A DNA stretch of 32,439 bases from an uncultured Syntrophaceae bacterium (GTDB lineage Bacteria; Desulfobacterota; Syntrophia; Syntrophales; UBA2185). The translations under genes and the position numbers were made by a program. This document shows, in pieces, positions 8,381-16,828 of the stretch. Position 1 is the first letter of the stretch, and every line of letters begins with the position of its first letter. The stretch spans positions 1 to 32,439 of the forward strand of contig CAITLA010000227.1 of NCBI GenBank assembly GCA_903893135.1, given 5' to 3'. Under the pieces are notes generated by a model, which searched no databases, was not told the DNA's origin, and saw only the letters and a list, made by a program, of their open reading frames with translations.

Positions 8381-9649
8381 TCATTTATCATCCAGTGCGA
8401 ACAGCCTTCTGATGGCTGCGACGTAAGGCAGCGCGCTGTTATCCTTGCTTTCCTCCTTCAGTCCGACAATCGGATCGTGAAGCACCTTGTTGATAATGGA
8501 ATTCGCCATGATTTCTATATTTCTTTTTTCATCTTCCGTCAGATTTTCCATCCAGGTTGAGGATTTTGCAATCTCTCCTCTAATGATGCCATCCATTTTT
8601 TCCCGGAGTGAGATGATCGTCGGCACTACTTCCAGGGCGCTGTACCATTCCAGATACTTTGTCACCTCTTCGTCTATAATGGCTTCCGCCTTCTCGGCCT
8701 CTTTCTTCCGGCTTTTCAGGTTGCTGTCCACAATATCCTGAAGGTCGTCGATATTGTACAGGTACACATTATCGATCTCCCCCACCGCGGGGTCAATATC
8801 TCTGGGCACGGCAATGTCGATAAGAAAGAGGAGACGGTTCTTGCGCCTGCGGATGGCCGCTTCGATCATAGATGGCGTAAGCACGTAGCCGGGCGCTCCT
8901 GTCGAGGTTATTACAATATCAACATCGCGTAGTTTTTCCGGGAGCATATCAAACTCTATGGCGGTGCCATGAAAATCTTCGGCCATCTTCACTGCCCGGG
9001 CATATGTTCTATTGGCGATGAACATCTTTCCCACCCTGCGGCTGATAAGGTGTTTTGCCGCAAGCTCCGACATTTCCCCGGCTCCTACGAGAAGAACATT
9101 CCTCCCCTCAAGAACGCCGAATATTTTCTTTGCGAGCTCCACGGCGGCGAAACTGACGGACACGGCATTGTTGGCAATACCCGTTTCGCTTCTCACCCTC
9201 TTTGCCACCCTAAAAGCGTGATGGAGAATCTTGTTCAGTATTACACCGGTTGCGTTATGCTCAACGGCTGTGCGGAACGCATCCTTGATCTGCCCTAAAA
9301 TCTGCGGCTCTCCCATGACCATGGAGTCTATGCTCGAAGTCACGCGGAACAGATGGCGCACCGCTTCATGGTCAAAGTGCAGATAAAGGCATTTGTTCAT
9401 CTCTTCTGCGGACAGATTGCCGTGATGAAAAATAAAAGCCCTCAGCCTCTCCACAGCGCTTTCACTGTCTGCGGCATTTGCCAGGACCTCTACGCGGTTG
9501 CAGGTGGCAAGATACAGCCCTTCCTTTATTTCCGGGATGTTCATTATTTCCGTGAGATGGTTGATATCGTCCCCGCAGGATAGAGAAAGGCGCTCCCTGA
9601 TTTCGAGGGGGGCAGTTTTATGGTTCATGCCGATAAGAATGATATTCAT
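8381..9649 (-). CDS. hemA: Glutamyl-tRNA reductase
   Basis: This 422-residue enzyme reduces glutamyl-tRNA(Glu) with NADPH to glutamate-1-semialdehyde, the first committed step of C5 tetrapyrrole synthesis. The nucleophile is Cys50 in LATCNRVEV. The N-terminal signature is NHKTAPLEIRERLS. SMVMGEPQILGQIKDAF, RVRSETGI and the NADPH-binding VLLVGAGEMSELAAKHL are all present, followed by the helical dimerisation domain to the C-terminus. It starts 4 bases after ccsA/hemX, and its TGA stop sits directly before the hemC ribosome binding site. The next enzyme, glutamate-1-semialdehyde aminotransferase (HemL), is not in the window. Confidence 0.97.
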   Translation of the reverse strand: MNIILIGMNHKTAPLEIRERLSLSCGDDINHLTEIMNIPEIKEGLYLATCNRVEVLANAADSESAVERLRAFIFHHGNLSAEEMNKCLYLHFDHEAVRHLFRVTSSIDSMVMGEPQILGQIKDAFRTAVEHNATGVILNKILHHAFRVAKRVRSETGIANNAVSVSFAAVELAKKIFGVLEGRNVLLVGAGEMSELAAKHLISRRVGKMFIANRTYARAVKMAEDFHGTAIEFDMLPEKLRDVDIVITSTGAPGYVLTPSMIEAAIRRRKNRLLFLIDIAVPRDIDPAVGEIDNVYLYNIDDLQDIVDSNLKSRKKEAEKAEAIIDEEVTKYLEWYSALEVVPTIISLREKMDGIIRGEIAKSSTWMENLTEDEKRNIEIMANSIINKVLHDPIVGLKEESKDNSALPYVAAIRRLFALDDK

Positions 9650-9653
9650 GGTG

Positions 9654-10469
9654 TTATATGAATCTATGAGCAGTTACAAAGAAGAGGCTGACCAACACAA
9701 GCGAAATCAAGAGTGCAGCAAATGCCAGCAGCGTGAAAAGCGCCGCCTTATGTCCTTTCCAGCCCATGGCGAGTCTTTGATGCAGCAGTACTGCATAAGC
9801 AAACCACGCCGCCAGCGTCCATGTCTGTTTGGGGTCCCATTGCCAGAGGCTGCCCCAGACGCTTCTCGCCCATATGGAACCCACCAGGATGCCGAGAGTG
9901 AGCAGCGAAAACCCCAGCATGAGGCACATATGATTAATCCTGTCCATGTCTGTAAGTGAAGGCAGTACCTTGCTGAAGCTGCTCACCTTCTTATTCTTTA
10001 GTAAACCTTCCTGGATGAGATACATAGCGCCCGCGCAGGTGGCCAGAGCAAAAAGGGCCTCTCCCGTTACGGAGAGTATCACGTGAACCGGCACCAGGTT
10101 GCTCTGGAGTGCAACGGGAATGGAAACATATCCTCCCAGGTCTTTCGAAGCAGCGATCATGAGCAGAAAAGTCACGGGAGAGACGAAGGCGCCCAATACC
10201 CTGGTTTTCGTCTTCAATTGGAAGGCAAGATAAATGCCGGTCATGGCCCAGGCAAAAAAGGAAATGGTCTCATGGAAGCTGATCACAGGATTCTGACCGG
10301 TTTTGATAAATCTGAATGCGAAAAACAAGGTATGGAAAGCAAAGGCTGAAGATAAAACCCATGTGGAAACTCTGGCTACTAGGACCCTTCTGATATACAG
10401 GGAGACTAAGTATCCTAAGGCGCTTAGAAGGTAAACAACAAGAGCCACCCTGAAAAAAATGATATCCAT
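9654..10469 (-). CDS. Cytochrome c assembly family membrane protein (CcsA/HemX-like)
   Basis: This 271-residue integral membrane protein has about eight hydrophobic helices. It contains the tryptophan-rich WGSLWQWDPKQTWTLAAWF segment (about residues 210-228) of the CcsA/CcmC/HemX family, which handles heme at the membrane for cytochrome c maturation. Conserved histidines sit in FHTLFF, FHETISFF and VHVILSVTG. Proteins of this size placed directly before hemA are often called HemX and are thought to influence HemA level or heme export. The full CcsA maturase partner (CcsB/ResB) is absent, so either role is possible. I chose the ATG at 10469, which overlaps the sirC stop as TGATG; a TTG at 10472 is the alternative. 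Confidence 0.85.
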   Translation of the reverse strand: MDIIFFRVALVVYLLSALGYLVSLYIRRVLVARVSTWVLSSAFAFHTLFFAFRFIKTGQNPVISFHETISFFAWAMTGIYLAFQLKTKTRVLGAFVSPVTFLLMIAASKDLGGYVSIPVALQSNLVPVHVILSVTGEALFALATCAGAMYLIQEGLLKNKKVSSFSKVLPSLTDMDRINHMCLMLGFSLLTLGILVGSIWARSVWGSLWQWDPKQTWTLAAWFAYAVLLHQRLAMGWKGHKAALFTLLAFAALLISLVLVSLFFVTAHRFI

Positions 10470-11116
10470 CAATCACCAACTGTTATATTTTCACCGGTAA
10501 TGTCGTAAATGATTTTTTTTACCTTTTCCCAGCTCTTATCTCTTATGTGCTTCAGGATGTCTGAATGTACGACCGATTCAAACAGGCGCCTGTTCTCGTC
10601 GGAGGAACGCCCCTTCACAACTAACTTTTCTCTCAGTTGTCCCATCACCTCAAGGAGGGTTTGATATTCCGTCCCGAAGTGCTGTTCCATCTCTTCCCTC
10701 AATTTCTTCGCCAGGGCCGGGCTTTTTCCTCCGGTGGATATGGCGATCAAAAGGTCTCCCTGCTTGAGGAGGGACGGGAGGACAAAATCACATTTGTCGG
10801 GGTCATCCACAATATTGACGAGTATCCCCTTATCTCTCCCATCGCGGGAGATCTCCGCGTTGACGTCATCCCGGTCCGTGGCGCCGATTACCAGGAAGGC
10901 ATCATCCATAAAGGCCTTGTCATAATCGGCATCGATGTGATTTATTCTGCCTTCTTTTTTCATCGTTTCAAGGCCGGGTGTCAGCGCCTTACCAATAACG
11001 ACGACGCTGGCCCCGGAGTCAAGAAGCCGCTCCACTTTCCTCTCGGCGACATCGCCTCCGCCCACGACTACGCATCTTCTATCTGTGATATCCAGAAATA
11101 ACGGGTAATATTTCAC
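10469..11116 (-). CDS. sirC: Precorrin-2 dehydrogenase / sirohydrochlorin ferrochelatase (CysG N-domain, Met8p type)
   Basis: This protein of about 215 residues oxidises precorrin-2 to sirohydrochlorin with NAD+, and in bifunctional members also inserts iron to make siroheme. The NAD motif is VVVGGGDVAERKV near the N-terminus, followed by NIVDDPDKCDFVLPSLLKQG with the conserved Asp, and STGGKSPALAKKLREEME. The GTG at 11116 gives the usual MKYYPLFLD beginning and has GGAAGGA with 6 bases of spacing. An ATG at 11122 is in frame but overlaps that site. It is the first gene of the heme operon as seen here and overlaps the next gene by one to a few bases. With CobA-HemD it supplies siroheme to AhbB and AhbD. 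Whether it chelates iron or only dehydrogenates cannot be told from sequence alone. Confidence 0.92.
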   Translation of the reverse strand: MKYYPLFLDITDRRCVVVGGGDVAERKVERLLDSGASVVVIGKALTPGLETMKKEGRINHIDADYDKAFMDDAFLVIGATDRDDVNAEISRDGRDKGILVNIVDDPDKCDFVLPSLLKQGDLLIAISTGGKSPALAKKLREEMEQHFGTEYQTLLEVMGQLREKLVVKGRSSDENRRLFESVVHSDILKHIRDKSWEKVKKIIYDITGENITVGD

Positions 11117-11136
11117 TGCCATTCCTTCCCAGCGAC

Positions 11137-11220
11137 TCCCCCTTTGCAAAGGGGGATTGAGGGGGATTTTGCAATGGGTTCGCTTAAATCCCCCCTGCGC
11201 CCCCCTTTCAAAAAGAGGGG
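11137..11220. repeat. Inverted pair of G/C-run palindromic repeats, copies 2 and 3
   Basis: Copy 2 (about 11137-11170) reads CCCCCTTTGCAAAGGGGG and then a G-run ending in ATTT. Copy 3 (about 11185-11220) is the same element in reverse orientation. The pair is separated by about 15 bases and can fold into one long cruciform-like structure between the divergent sirC and prmA genes. The elements match copy 1 at 3329-3365 in layout. They lie just upstream of the heme operon start codon, so they would be in or near its leader. Confidence 0.65.
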
Positions 11221-11303
11221 CAGCAAGAGACAGATTCTGTTTTTGGACTAAGACGAAAGAATCAATTGCAAGCTATCACGAAGACCCCTAAAATTCAAGC
11301 TGC

Positions 11304-11332
11304 TTGAAATATCATCGAAAAGAGGATATAGA
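11304..11332 (+). promoter_or_regulatory. Candidate sigma-70 promoter for prmA
   Basis: TTGAAA (11304-11309) and TATAGA (11327-11332) are separated by exactly 17 bases. The predicted transcription start, near 11339, is about 30 bases before the prmA ATG. This is a good match to the vegetative consensus but is based on pattern only. Confidence 0.55.
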
Positions 11333-11369
11333 TAGATATCTAATCGTTTCAGGTCAGGGAGGGACGAAA

Positions 11370-12329
11370 ATGCCAGAACTAACCGGGCTAACCGGAGAAA
11401 AAAAGGGACAATGGCTGAAGATCGAACTGTCCGTATCACCGCTGCTGATCGATGCATTGTCGAACTTCCTTACTGAAATAGGCATCCCGGGAGCATTTCA
11501 GGAAGAACTGGCGTCCCAGTCCCCGGGAGACTTTGGGCTGTCTGAAACGAGAGAGGTACTTAAAGCGTATTTACCCTTTGATGGGCGGTTGGAAGACCGT
11601 ATCGCTTCCCTGAAGACATATTTAGACAGCGTCTCCGGGCTCTTCCCAGGGATGGAGGAACCCCGCCTTTCCATGGAAATAGTTGCAGATCAGGATTGGG
11701 GGGAAGAATGGAAGAAATATTTCAAGCCCCTGCGAGTGAGCAAGAACATTGTTATCAAACCGACCTGGGAGAGATACACCCCCGCAGGCCGGGACATTGT
11801 CATCGAGATAGACCCCGGGATGGCATTCGGAACGGGTCAGCATGCTTCGACGAGGATGTGTCTGGAAGCGATTGAGGACATCCTTCTGAAAGACAGGGGC
11901 ATCAAGAAGTGGAGGGTTCTCGACATCGGGACAGGTACAGGTATCTTGGGCATCTCCTGTGCAAAGCTGGGTGCGGAAAGAGTGGTATGTGTCGACATCG
12001 ATAAGAAGGCTGCTTCCATTGCCCGCGAGAATGCGATGATCAATAACGTGGCAGACAGAGTGGAAATCATCAATCGCGATGTCAATACCATTAATGAGCC
12101 ATTTGATCTTATCGTCGCCAACCTCACGGCCAAGATACTGATACGTCTCCGCGACCACTTAATGTCCTTGATTGAAAAAGATGGTTATCTGGTGATTTCA
12201 GGCATCGTTGATCAGAATAAAACTGATATTGAATCGCATTTCTTGAAGGGCACATTTGCAATTCACCAGATCATCACGGAAAAGGAATGGGTTTGCTACG
12301 TTTTTCAAAGAAAAGGAAATCAACCTTGA
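11370..12329 (+). CDS. prmA: Ribosomal protein L11 methyltransferase
   Basis: This SAM-dependent enzyme of 319 residues trimethylates lysines and the N-terminus of ribosomal protein L11. The N-terminal alpha/beta recognition domain (WLKIELSVSPLLIDALSNFL, QDWGEEWKKYFKP) is followed by AFGTGQHASTRMCLE, the SAM-binding VLDIGTGTGILGISCAKLGA, and the VANLTAKILI motif where the family has N-x-x-A/N. The ATG at 11370 follows GGGAGGG by about 7 bases. An upstream in-frame ATG at 11304 lies inside the predicted promoter and has no ribosome binding site. It is the first gene of a plus-strand group with rsmE and an RDD protein; the prmA-rsmE pair is a common arrangement. Confidence 0.95.
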   Translation: MPELTGLTGEKKGQWLKIELSVSPLLIDALSNFLTEIGIPGAFQEELASQSPGDFGLSETREVLKAYLPFDGRLEDRIASLKTYLDSVSGLFPGMEEPRLSMEIVADQDWGEEWKKYFKPLRVSKNIVIKPTWERYTPAGRDIVIEIDPGMAFGTGQHASTRMCLEAIEDILLKDRGIKKWRVLDIGTGTGILGISCAKLGAERVVCVDIDKKAASIARENAMINNVADRVEIINRDVNTINEPFDLIVANLTAKILIRLRDHLMSLIEKDGYLVISGIVDQNKTDIESHFLKGTFAIHQIITEKEWVCYVFQRKGNQP

Positions 12330-12409
12330 GTGCCGCAAAAGAGCTTTTGGCATTATAATGCGGTCCAACCTTCTACCCAATTTCCCATTGTTTTGTGAGG
12401 GAATAAACC

Positions 12410-13183
12410 TTGACAGTGCCGAGAATATATTTCCCCGGGATTATGGGGAAGGGCGAGCCATTTGAACTTGGAGGAGAGAACCTCAGGTATGTTAAGTCCG
12501 TCCTCAGGATGAAGAAGGGAGACCATCTGATTATTTTTGACGGCGCCGGATGGGAATACGAAACTGTGATAAAAAACTTCTCCGCCGATGGCATCAACGT
12601 AGAGGTCTTGGGAAAGAATAGGATAGAGGACGATGCTCCAAGAATTACCGTTCTTCAGGCCCTCCCCAAGGCGAACAAGATGGATTCCATAATCCGGAAG
12701 GCGACGGAATTAGGCGCTCACAGGATCATCCCCTTTCGGTCGGCAAGATCCGTTCCGCAATTAACGACGGACAAAGCCCGTGTCAGGGTATCGCGGTGGC
12801 GAAGTATAGCCACCGAGGCGGCCAGACAGTGCGGGAGAGCCGATATACCGGAAGTTAACGACATGCTATCCTTTGAAGAGATGCTTGCATCTGCGGAAGG
12901 GGGGGCGCTGAAGATTGTTTTCTGGGAAGAAGAATCTGAAAGAGGCATAAAAAAACTATTGCGTGACAATAGATATGAAGGAGAGAAAGACATCACCGTC
13001 ATGATAGGCCCGGAGGGGGGATTATCAAGAGAGGAAGTGGAGAGCGCCGTGAAAAGGGGATTCATATCTGTGAGTCTGGGCAGGAATGTATTGAAGGTGG
13101 AGACGGCTGCTGTCACTATTCTTTCCATCATTCAGTATGAATTGGGTATCTTTGGAGGAGAGCCGGAAGGGGGTAAGCTGTAG
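12410..13183 (+). CDS. rsmE: 16S rRNA (uracil1498-N3)-methyltransferase
   Basis: This 257-residue SPOUT-class methyltransferase modifies U1498 of 16S rRNA in assembled 30S subunits. It has an N-terminal PUA-like domain (VPRIYFPG, YVKSVLRMKKGDHLIIFDG), then the trefoil-knot SAM domain with QALPKANKMDSIIRKATELG, IGPEGGLSREEV and SLGRNVLKVETAAVTIL. The start is TTG at 12410, chosen because GAGGGA lies 7 bases upstream; GTG at 12416 is an alternative. It follows prmA by 80 bases, and its TAG stop overlaps the GTG start of the RDD gene by one base. Confidence 0.95.
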   Translation: MTVPRIYFPGIMGKGEPFELGGENLRYVKSVLRMKKGDHLIIFDGAGWEYETVIKNFSADGINVEVLGKNRIEDDAPRITVLQALPKANKMDSIIRKATELGAHRIIPFRSARSVPQLTTDKARVRVSRWRSIATEAARQCGRADIPEVNDMLSFEEMLASAEGGALKIVFWEEESERGIKKLLRDNRYEGEKDITVMIGPEGGLSREEVESAVKRGFISVSLGRNVLKVETAAVTILSIIQYELGIFGGEPEGGKL

Positions 13184-13710
13184 TGGTGGAAGATCGTTAC
13201 GGTGGCTTCTGGCGAAGAGCGATGGCGTTTTCCATCGACAAGATTATTCTCTTTTTCACTTCGCTCTTCATCCTGTTCGTAGGCGTGCTGGCATTGAATA
13301 TCAGCTTTCTGACTCACTACCGCGATATGTTGCCGGAGAGATTTGCAGAAGTGACCATCACCTTTGTGTTTATTTACCTGCTTATGACCGTCTTTATAAG
13401 TATGTTTTATTTTACATATTTTCACGGCGCCGCTGGGCAGACGCCCGGGAAGATGATCTTTGGCCTCAAAATGGTTCAGTCAACAGGAGAACAAATGACC
13501 TTCGGTCTCGCTTTTCTCAGATGGGTGGGATATATCATCTCGGCCGTTGTCTTTTACCTCGGGTTTGTCTGGATCGCATTTGATGCGAAGAAACAGAGCT
13601 GGCATGACAAGATAGCGGGGACAGTTGTCATCCGTGTCAAGAATATCGTTGATGGGCCGGCATATACGCCCGATGAAAAAGGCCTTGACAAGGAAGGGGA
13701 TTTTTTATAG
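13183..13710 (+). CDS. RDD family membrane protein
   Basis: This 175-residue protein has three hydrophobic segments (about residues 19-45, 65-88 and 112-135). The RDD-type motifs are an Arg in FWRRAMAFSIDKI near the N-terminus, then GAAGQTPGKMIFGLKMV, LRWVGYIIS and the closing QSWHDKIAGTVVIRV. RDD proteins are small inner-membrane proteins, some proposed to be transporters; the specific role is not known. The start is GTG at 13183, overlapping the rsmE stop; GTG at 13186 is also possible. It ends 35 bases before the tRNA-Phe gene, and its last codons contain the likely tRNA promoter. Confidence 0.85.
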   Translation: MVEDRYGGFWRRAMAFSIDKIILFFTSLFILFVGVLALNISFLTHYRDMLPERFAEVTITFVFIYLLMTVFISMFYFTYFHGAAGQTPGKMIFGLKMVQSTGEQMTFGLAFLRWVGYIISAVVFYLGFVWIAFDAKKQSWHDKIAGTVVIRVKNIVDGPAYTPDEKGLDKEGDFL

Positions 13711-13711
13711 A
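13685..13711 (+). promoter_or_regulatory. Candidate promoter for tRNA-Phe
   Basis: A perfect TTGACA (13685-13690) and TATAGA (13706-13711) are separated by 15 bases, slightly short of the ideal 17. They overlap the end of the RDD gene. A start near 13718 would leave a leader of about 28 bases before the tRNA, reasonable for a tRNA transcript. Confidence 0.4.
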
Positions 13712-13745
13712 CGAGACTTCCACTCAATGACATAGCAAGCTGGGA

Positions 13746-13821
13746 GGGTCGGTAGCTCAGTCGGTAGAGCACTGGACTGAAAATCCAGGTGTCGGCAGTT
13801 CAATTCTGCCCTGACCCACCA
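13746..13821 (+). tRNA. tRNA-Phe (GAA)
   Basis: The 76-base cloverleaf has an acceptor stem GGGTCGG/CTGACCC (one G-T pair), D arm TAGCTCAGTCGGTAGAGC, and anticodon stem CTGGA/TCCAG with loop CTGAAAA, giving anticodon GAA. The T arm is GGCAG-TTCAATT-CTGCC, and the CCA end is encoded. It is intact and therefore functional after the integration event at its 3' end. Its 3' 46 bases are duplicated at 17144-17189. Confidence 0.97.
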
Positions 13822-13822
13822 T
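13777..13822 (+). repeat. Direct repeat / attachment site copy within tRNA-Phe (att 1)
   Basis: The stretch from the anticodon loop to one base past the CCA end matches 17144-17189 at 44 of 46 positions. The two differences lie in the T loop (TTCAATT here, TTAGATT there). This is the classical signature of site-specific integration into a tRNA gene that leaves the tRNA intact. Confidence 0.9.
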
Positions 13823-13829
13823 TGAAATG

Positions 13830-13869
13830 AAGGGGGTTAACCAATCATGGTTAGCCCCTTCTTATTTTT
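13830..13869 (+). terminator. Rho-independent terminator after tRNA-Phe
   Basis: A stem of 12 pairs with one bulged G (arms 13830-13842 and 13849-13860), a six-base loop and a following CTTATTTTT form a good intrinsic terminator. It lies inside the integrated segment, so the current terminator of the tRNA was supplied by the incoming DNA. It also abuts the convergent end of the M28 peptidase gene. Confidence 0.75.
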
Positions 13870-16828
13870 GTATGAGAAATGTTTTTTTCCTGTCAAGGCG
13901 TTTCGCCTGCCCCCCTATAAAAGGCTCTTCGGTAGCTGCTCGGGAGACGGCTTCGATGGCAATTGCTGTCACGGCAGCTCCATAGTCAAGGTCAATGTTG
14001 GTCATCGTATCATGGCTATCATGATATCCGTGACGGCTGATGTCATAATTCTCCATGAAAAGAACTACCGGTATACCTGCATCAGAGAAGATCTGGGCAT
14101 CTGTATTATAAAGCGTACTCTTGGGATCACGAGGTAAACGAATTTCACCATCAAGTTTCAGATGTAACGCAATTTTCGGGACCGTCTTTTCATCAGAACT
14201 TCGCTTTCCTCGAGTACATCTGCGACGGGACGGCCTCATATTCCAAATATCAGTAGAGGCGTTCCATATTTCATTGGCCATATGGGCTTGATAAGCCAAC
14301 CATAACGACTCCTCTCCCATTCCGGGAGATATTTGAAATTTGTCACGTTCACTATCATTGTTATGTGCAACCATATCAAGAATGAACGCGCCCTGAATTT
14401 GAACATCGGAGAGATCTTTTTCTTTATCCTTTGATAAGCGTAATTTCAGTGTACCCTCTATAAGGTGTTGGCAGAGATTGCGTGCTCCGAGACAGTCTGA
14501 TGGGAATTCCTCACCGGTCAGATGGATAAGCCAGATGTCGCAACCGAGCTTTCCCTCCTTGCTGAGTTCGCAAAAGATCGGAGCAGCACGCATCAGCGCA
14601 GCGGTTGCGGAGTGGTTATCATCTGCCCCGGCCGACGCAAGACGCGCGCCGGAACCACCTTGCTCCTTATAATAAATATCTTCCATGTATGCCGTGTCAT
14701 AATGATCCGCCATGATAACCGCCCGATGGCGATCACGTCCTGGAACCACCATTAGGAGATTTCGTTCCTCAAGCCGCCCCAACTGGTCATTTGCCCAACC
14801 TCCCCACCAGTCAAAGTCAAAATCAGTTTTCCATCGGAAAGGTAGGTCTCCCACCAGTGCCTTTCCCTGCATTCCGCATTCAGCGACGACCCGCCTATAG
14901 TAGGTAAGCAAGTAATTCCCAAGCCCTTCCAGGTCTCGATGATGATGCTTCAACATCCTTTGAGTCACAGTGTCCAGGATGCAGTCAGAATTGGCTGTAT
15001 TCGTATATTCACCGGTCGATAGATGAAGGATATCCTTCCAATATCGCGCTTCAAAAGAACGAACAGCAGTACAGCCAAAAGTCAGCGAGGCCGGCAGTCT
15101 TTTTCTTCCCGAAATTGGCAGAATCGGCTTTTTGTGTTCGATCTGATCATGTAATTGATTGGCAAGCATTTGACCTTTTTCTTTATTGCCCGCAATCTCC
15201 GGCAAAGATTCGAGCCATGCATCAAGGGTCATATTTTCCGGCAGCATCAATATCTGTCTTGCAAAAGTGCAAGGAAGCTTTCTATTGCCGATGAGTTCGT
15301 GCGCTTCCAACAGATTCAGCGCTCTTGTAACTGTTTTCCGCTCATGTTTTTTATCTTTGAAAAGTTCAATGACGGCCATATGCGCGTTTCGTCTGTAAAG
15401 GCTCGGCCAGAGTTCGATTGGATGATCTAAATCAACACGCTGCTTTGCGTTATAGGCAGTAAGATATCCCATAAGAGTGTCATGTAACACGGCTGGCTTA
15501 TCCCTATTGTGGGGCACGTAGGCTATGAGAGGGCGATGCCAGTAGACTTGGTATGATCCTATGCACATCGGTGGATATTGAAATCTGTATCCGAACAGAC
15601 CACCTTGATTGACTGTCTTGATGGCAGCATTAATTTCGGCTCTCGTAGCGTCTGGGCCATCGAGCAATAGCTGATAGTCCTGAGTCCAGATCTGGCTGTT
15701 GCGCGCCATGGGTTTGCCATACAGATCCAGGTCTTTTGGATTCGTGCTGAAAAGCACGTTGGCGATATGATCCTGACGTCCGGGAGTCGCAAGCTCATCT
15801 TCGTAACGGTGCACCTTTGCCCAGCGATGGGTTCGCTGGAAGGTACTTCTAATCGGTCCGAAGTCTTCATTGGGCAAAAGATGGTTGAGCCGTGGTATAT
15901 GCATCCAGCCGGATTGAGGCACACGAAGTCCATAAGGAGATTCATGACGCTCCACAAGACTCAACAAGGGAATTTGGTTGGCCATCGTTAATTCACGTTG
16001 CATTTTGATATAACCGGGGATACCCCAAAAAAGCAAGCTGCCCGGGAAAGGCAACAAGTTTAGTTCCCCCCCGAAATAGGCCCTTTTCAAATCCGCTGGA
16101 AGTCCCTCGAATGGTTCAAAGCTCAAGAGATATTTAACACCCTTTAATGACATTCCCCGGCGCCAGATCAAGGGCGATGCCCAGACTGGCCGCAGATTAT
16201 TATGTGGATCATCATCCTCAACAAAAATGCGAAAGCCGATACCATGGAGATCAGATAATTTCTCGAAAGGTTCGCCGTAGGCAGCATGGAGAAGAGTTCT
16301 AATAAAATCCATTGCTCTTTCTGATGGGAGCTCACTGCCGTCAGAGATGAAAAAACTCTTCCAGAAAGGACGGACGGGCCCCCGCTCACTGCCACCAAGG
16401 AATGTCCAACGTCTCCTGCCCTTGTCGTCATGGGTGAGAGAAAGAGCAAGCGGCAGAAGCAAAACGAAGCGTTCATGATTTAACGCTCCTGCCTGCTTAG
16501 CAAGCTCCGGGGGCCAGTAGGGGTTATTGACTAGTTTGTTCTTGGCAAGGTGTTTAGTGGGTTCCCCGCGAGCCAGATGAACCAGAGACTCCAGAACCTG
16601 ATGGGCGATATTTTCCAGCCCCGGACGCAATTCGTAATACTCTTCAAACTCTGTGACCGGGAAACCATAAGGGTTCTCTTCGGAGAAGAAGTCGTATATC
16701 CTTCCACCGTAAGGCCTACAGCCCAAATGGATAGGCGGCATAAACTCAGAATAAGCCGCTATAGGGTGTTGCCCCTGTCCAGTGAACGAACAACTTCTTG
16801 TCAGATTCTTCCAACCCATGAGTGGCAT
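13862..16828 (-). CDS. Large M28-family metallopeptidase-like protein, single gene of the tRNA-Phe island
   Basis: This 988-residue protein has a C-terminal (about 690-965) domain with the complete co-catalytic zinc site of M28 aminopeptidases. The residues are His709-x-Asp711 (MADHYDT), Asp736/Asp737 (SAGADDNHS), the Glu773-Glu774 pair (HLTGEEFPSD), Asp818 (ILDMVAHN) and His936 (GYHDSHDT). An active di-zinc peptidase is thus likely. The first 650 residues match nothing I recognise; they include Trp- and Pro-rich stretches (YWPPELA, FWGIPGYIK, MCIGSYQVYW). No signal peptide or membrane segment is seen, so it is probably cytoplasmic. The ATG at 16828 has a GAGG site 7 bases upstream. It is the only gene between the two att copies. 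Its substrate and role are unknown; defence, toxin processing and nutrient use are all possible. Confidence 0.75.
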   Translation of the reverse strand: MPLMGWKNLTRSCSFTGQGQHPIAAYSEFMPPIHLGCRPYGGRIYDFFSEENPYGFPVTEFEEYYELRPGLENIAHQVLESLVHLARGEPTKHLAKNKLVNNPYWPPELAKQAGALNHERFVLLLPLALSLTHDDKGRRRWTFLGGSERGPVRPFWKSFFISDGSELPSERAMDFIRTLLHAAYGEPFEKLSDLHGIGFRIFVEDDDPHNNLRPVWASPLIWRRGMSLKGVKYLLSFEPFEGLPADLKRAYFGGELNLLPFPGSLLFWGIPGYIKMQRELTMANQIPLLSLVERHESPYGLRVPQSGWMHIPRLNHLLPNEDFGPIRSTFQRTHRWAKVHRYEDELATPGRQDHIANVLFSTNPKDLDLYGKPMARNSQIWTQDYQLLLDGPDATRAEINAAIKTVNQGGLFGYRFQYPPMCIGSYQVYWHRPLIAYVPHNRDKPAVLHDTLMGYLTAYNAKQRVDLDHPIELWPSLYRRNAHMAVIELFKDKKHERKTVTRALNLLEAHELIGNRKLPCTFARQILMLPENMTLDAWLESLPEIAGNKEKGQMLANQLHDQIEHKKPILPISGRKRLPASLTFGCTAVRSFEARYWKDILHLSTGEYTNTANSDCILDTVTQRMLKHHHRDLEGLGNYLLTYYRRVVAECGMQGKALVGDLPFRWKTDFDFDWWGGWANDQLGRLEERNLLMVVPGRDRHRAVIMADHYDTAYMEDIYYKEQGGSGARLASAGADDNHSATAALMRAAPIFCELSKEGKLGCDIWLIHLTGEEFPSDCLGARNLCQHLIEGTLKLRLSKDKEKDLSDVQIQGAFILDMVAHNNDSERDKFQISPGMGEESLWLAYQAHMANEIWNASTDIWNMRPSRRRCTRGKRSSDEKTVPKIALHLKLDGEIRLPRDPKSTLYNTDAQIFSDAGIPVVLFMENYDISRHGYHDSHDTMTNIDLDYGAAVTAIAIEAVSRAATEEPFIGGQAKRLDRKKTFLIQK

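Noticed and set aside
7778-8560. A 260-codon plus-strand open frame across hemC and hemA
   Set aside because: It is a shadow of two strongly conserved minus-strand genes.
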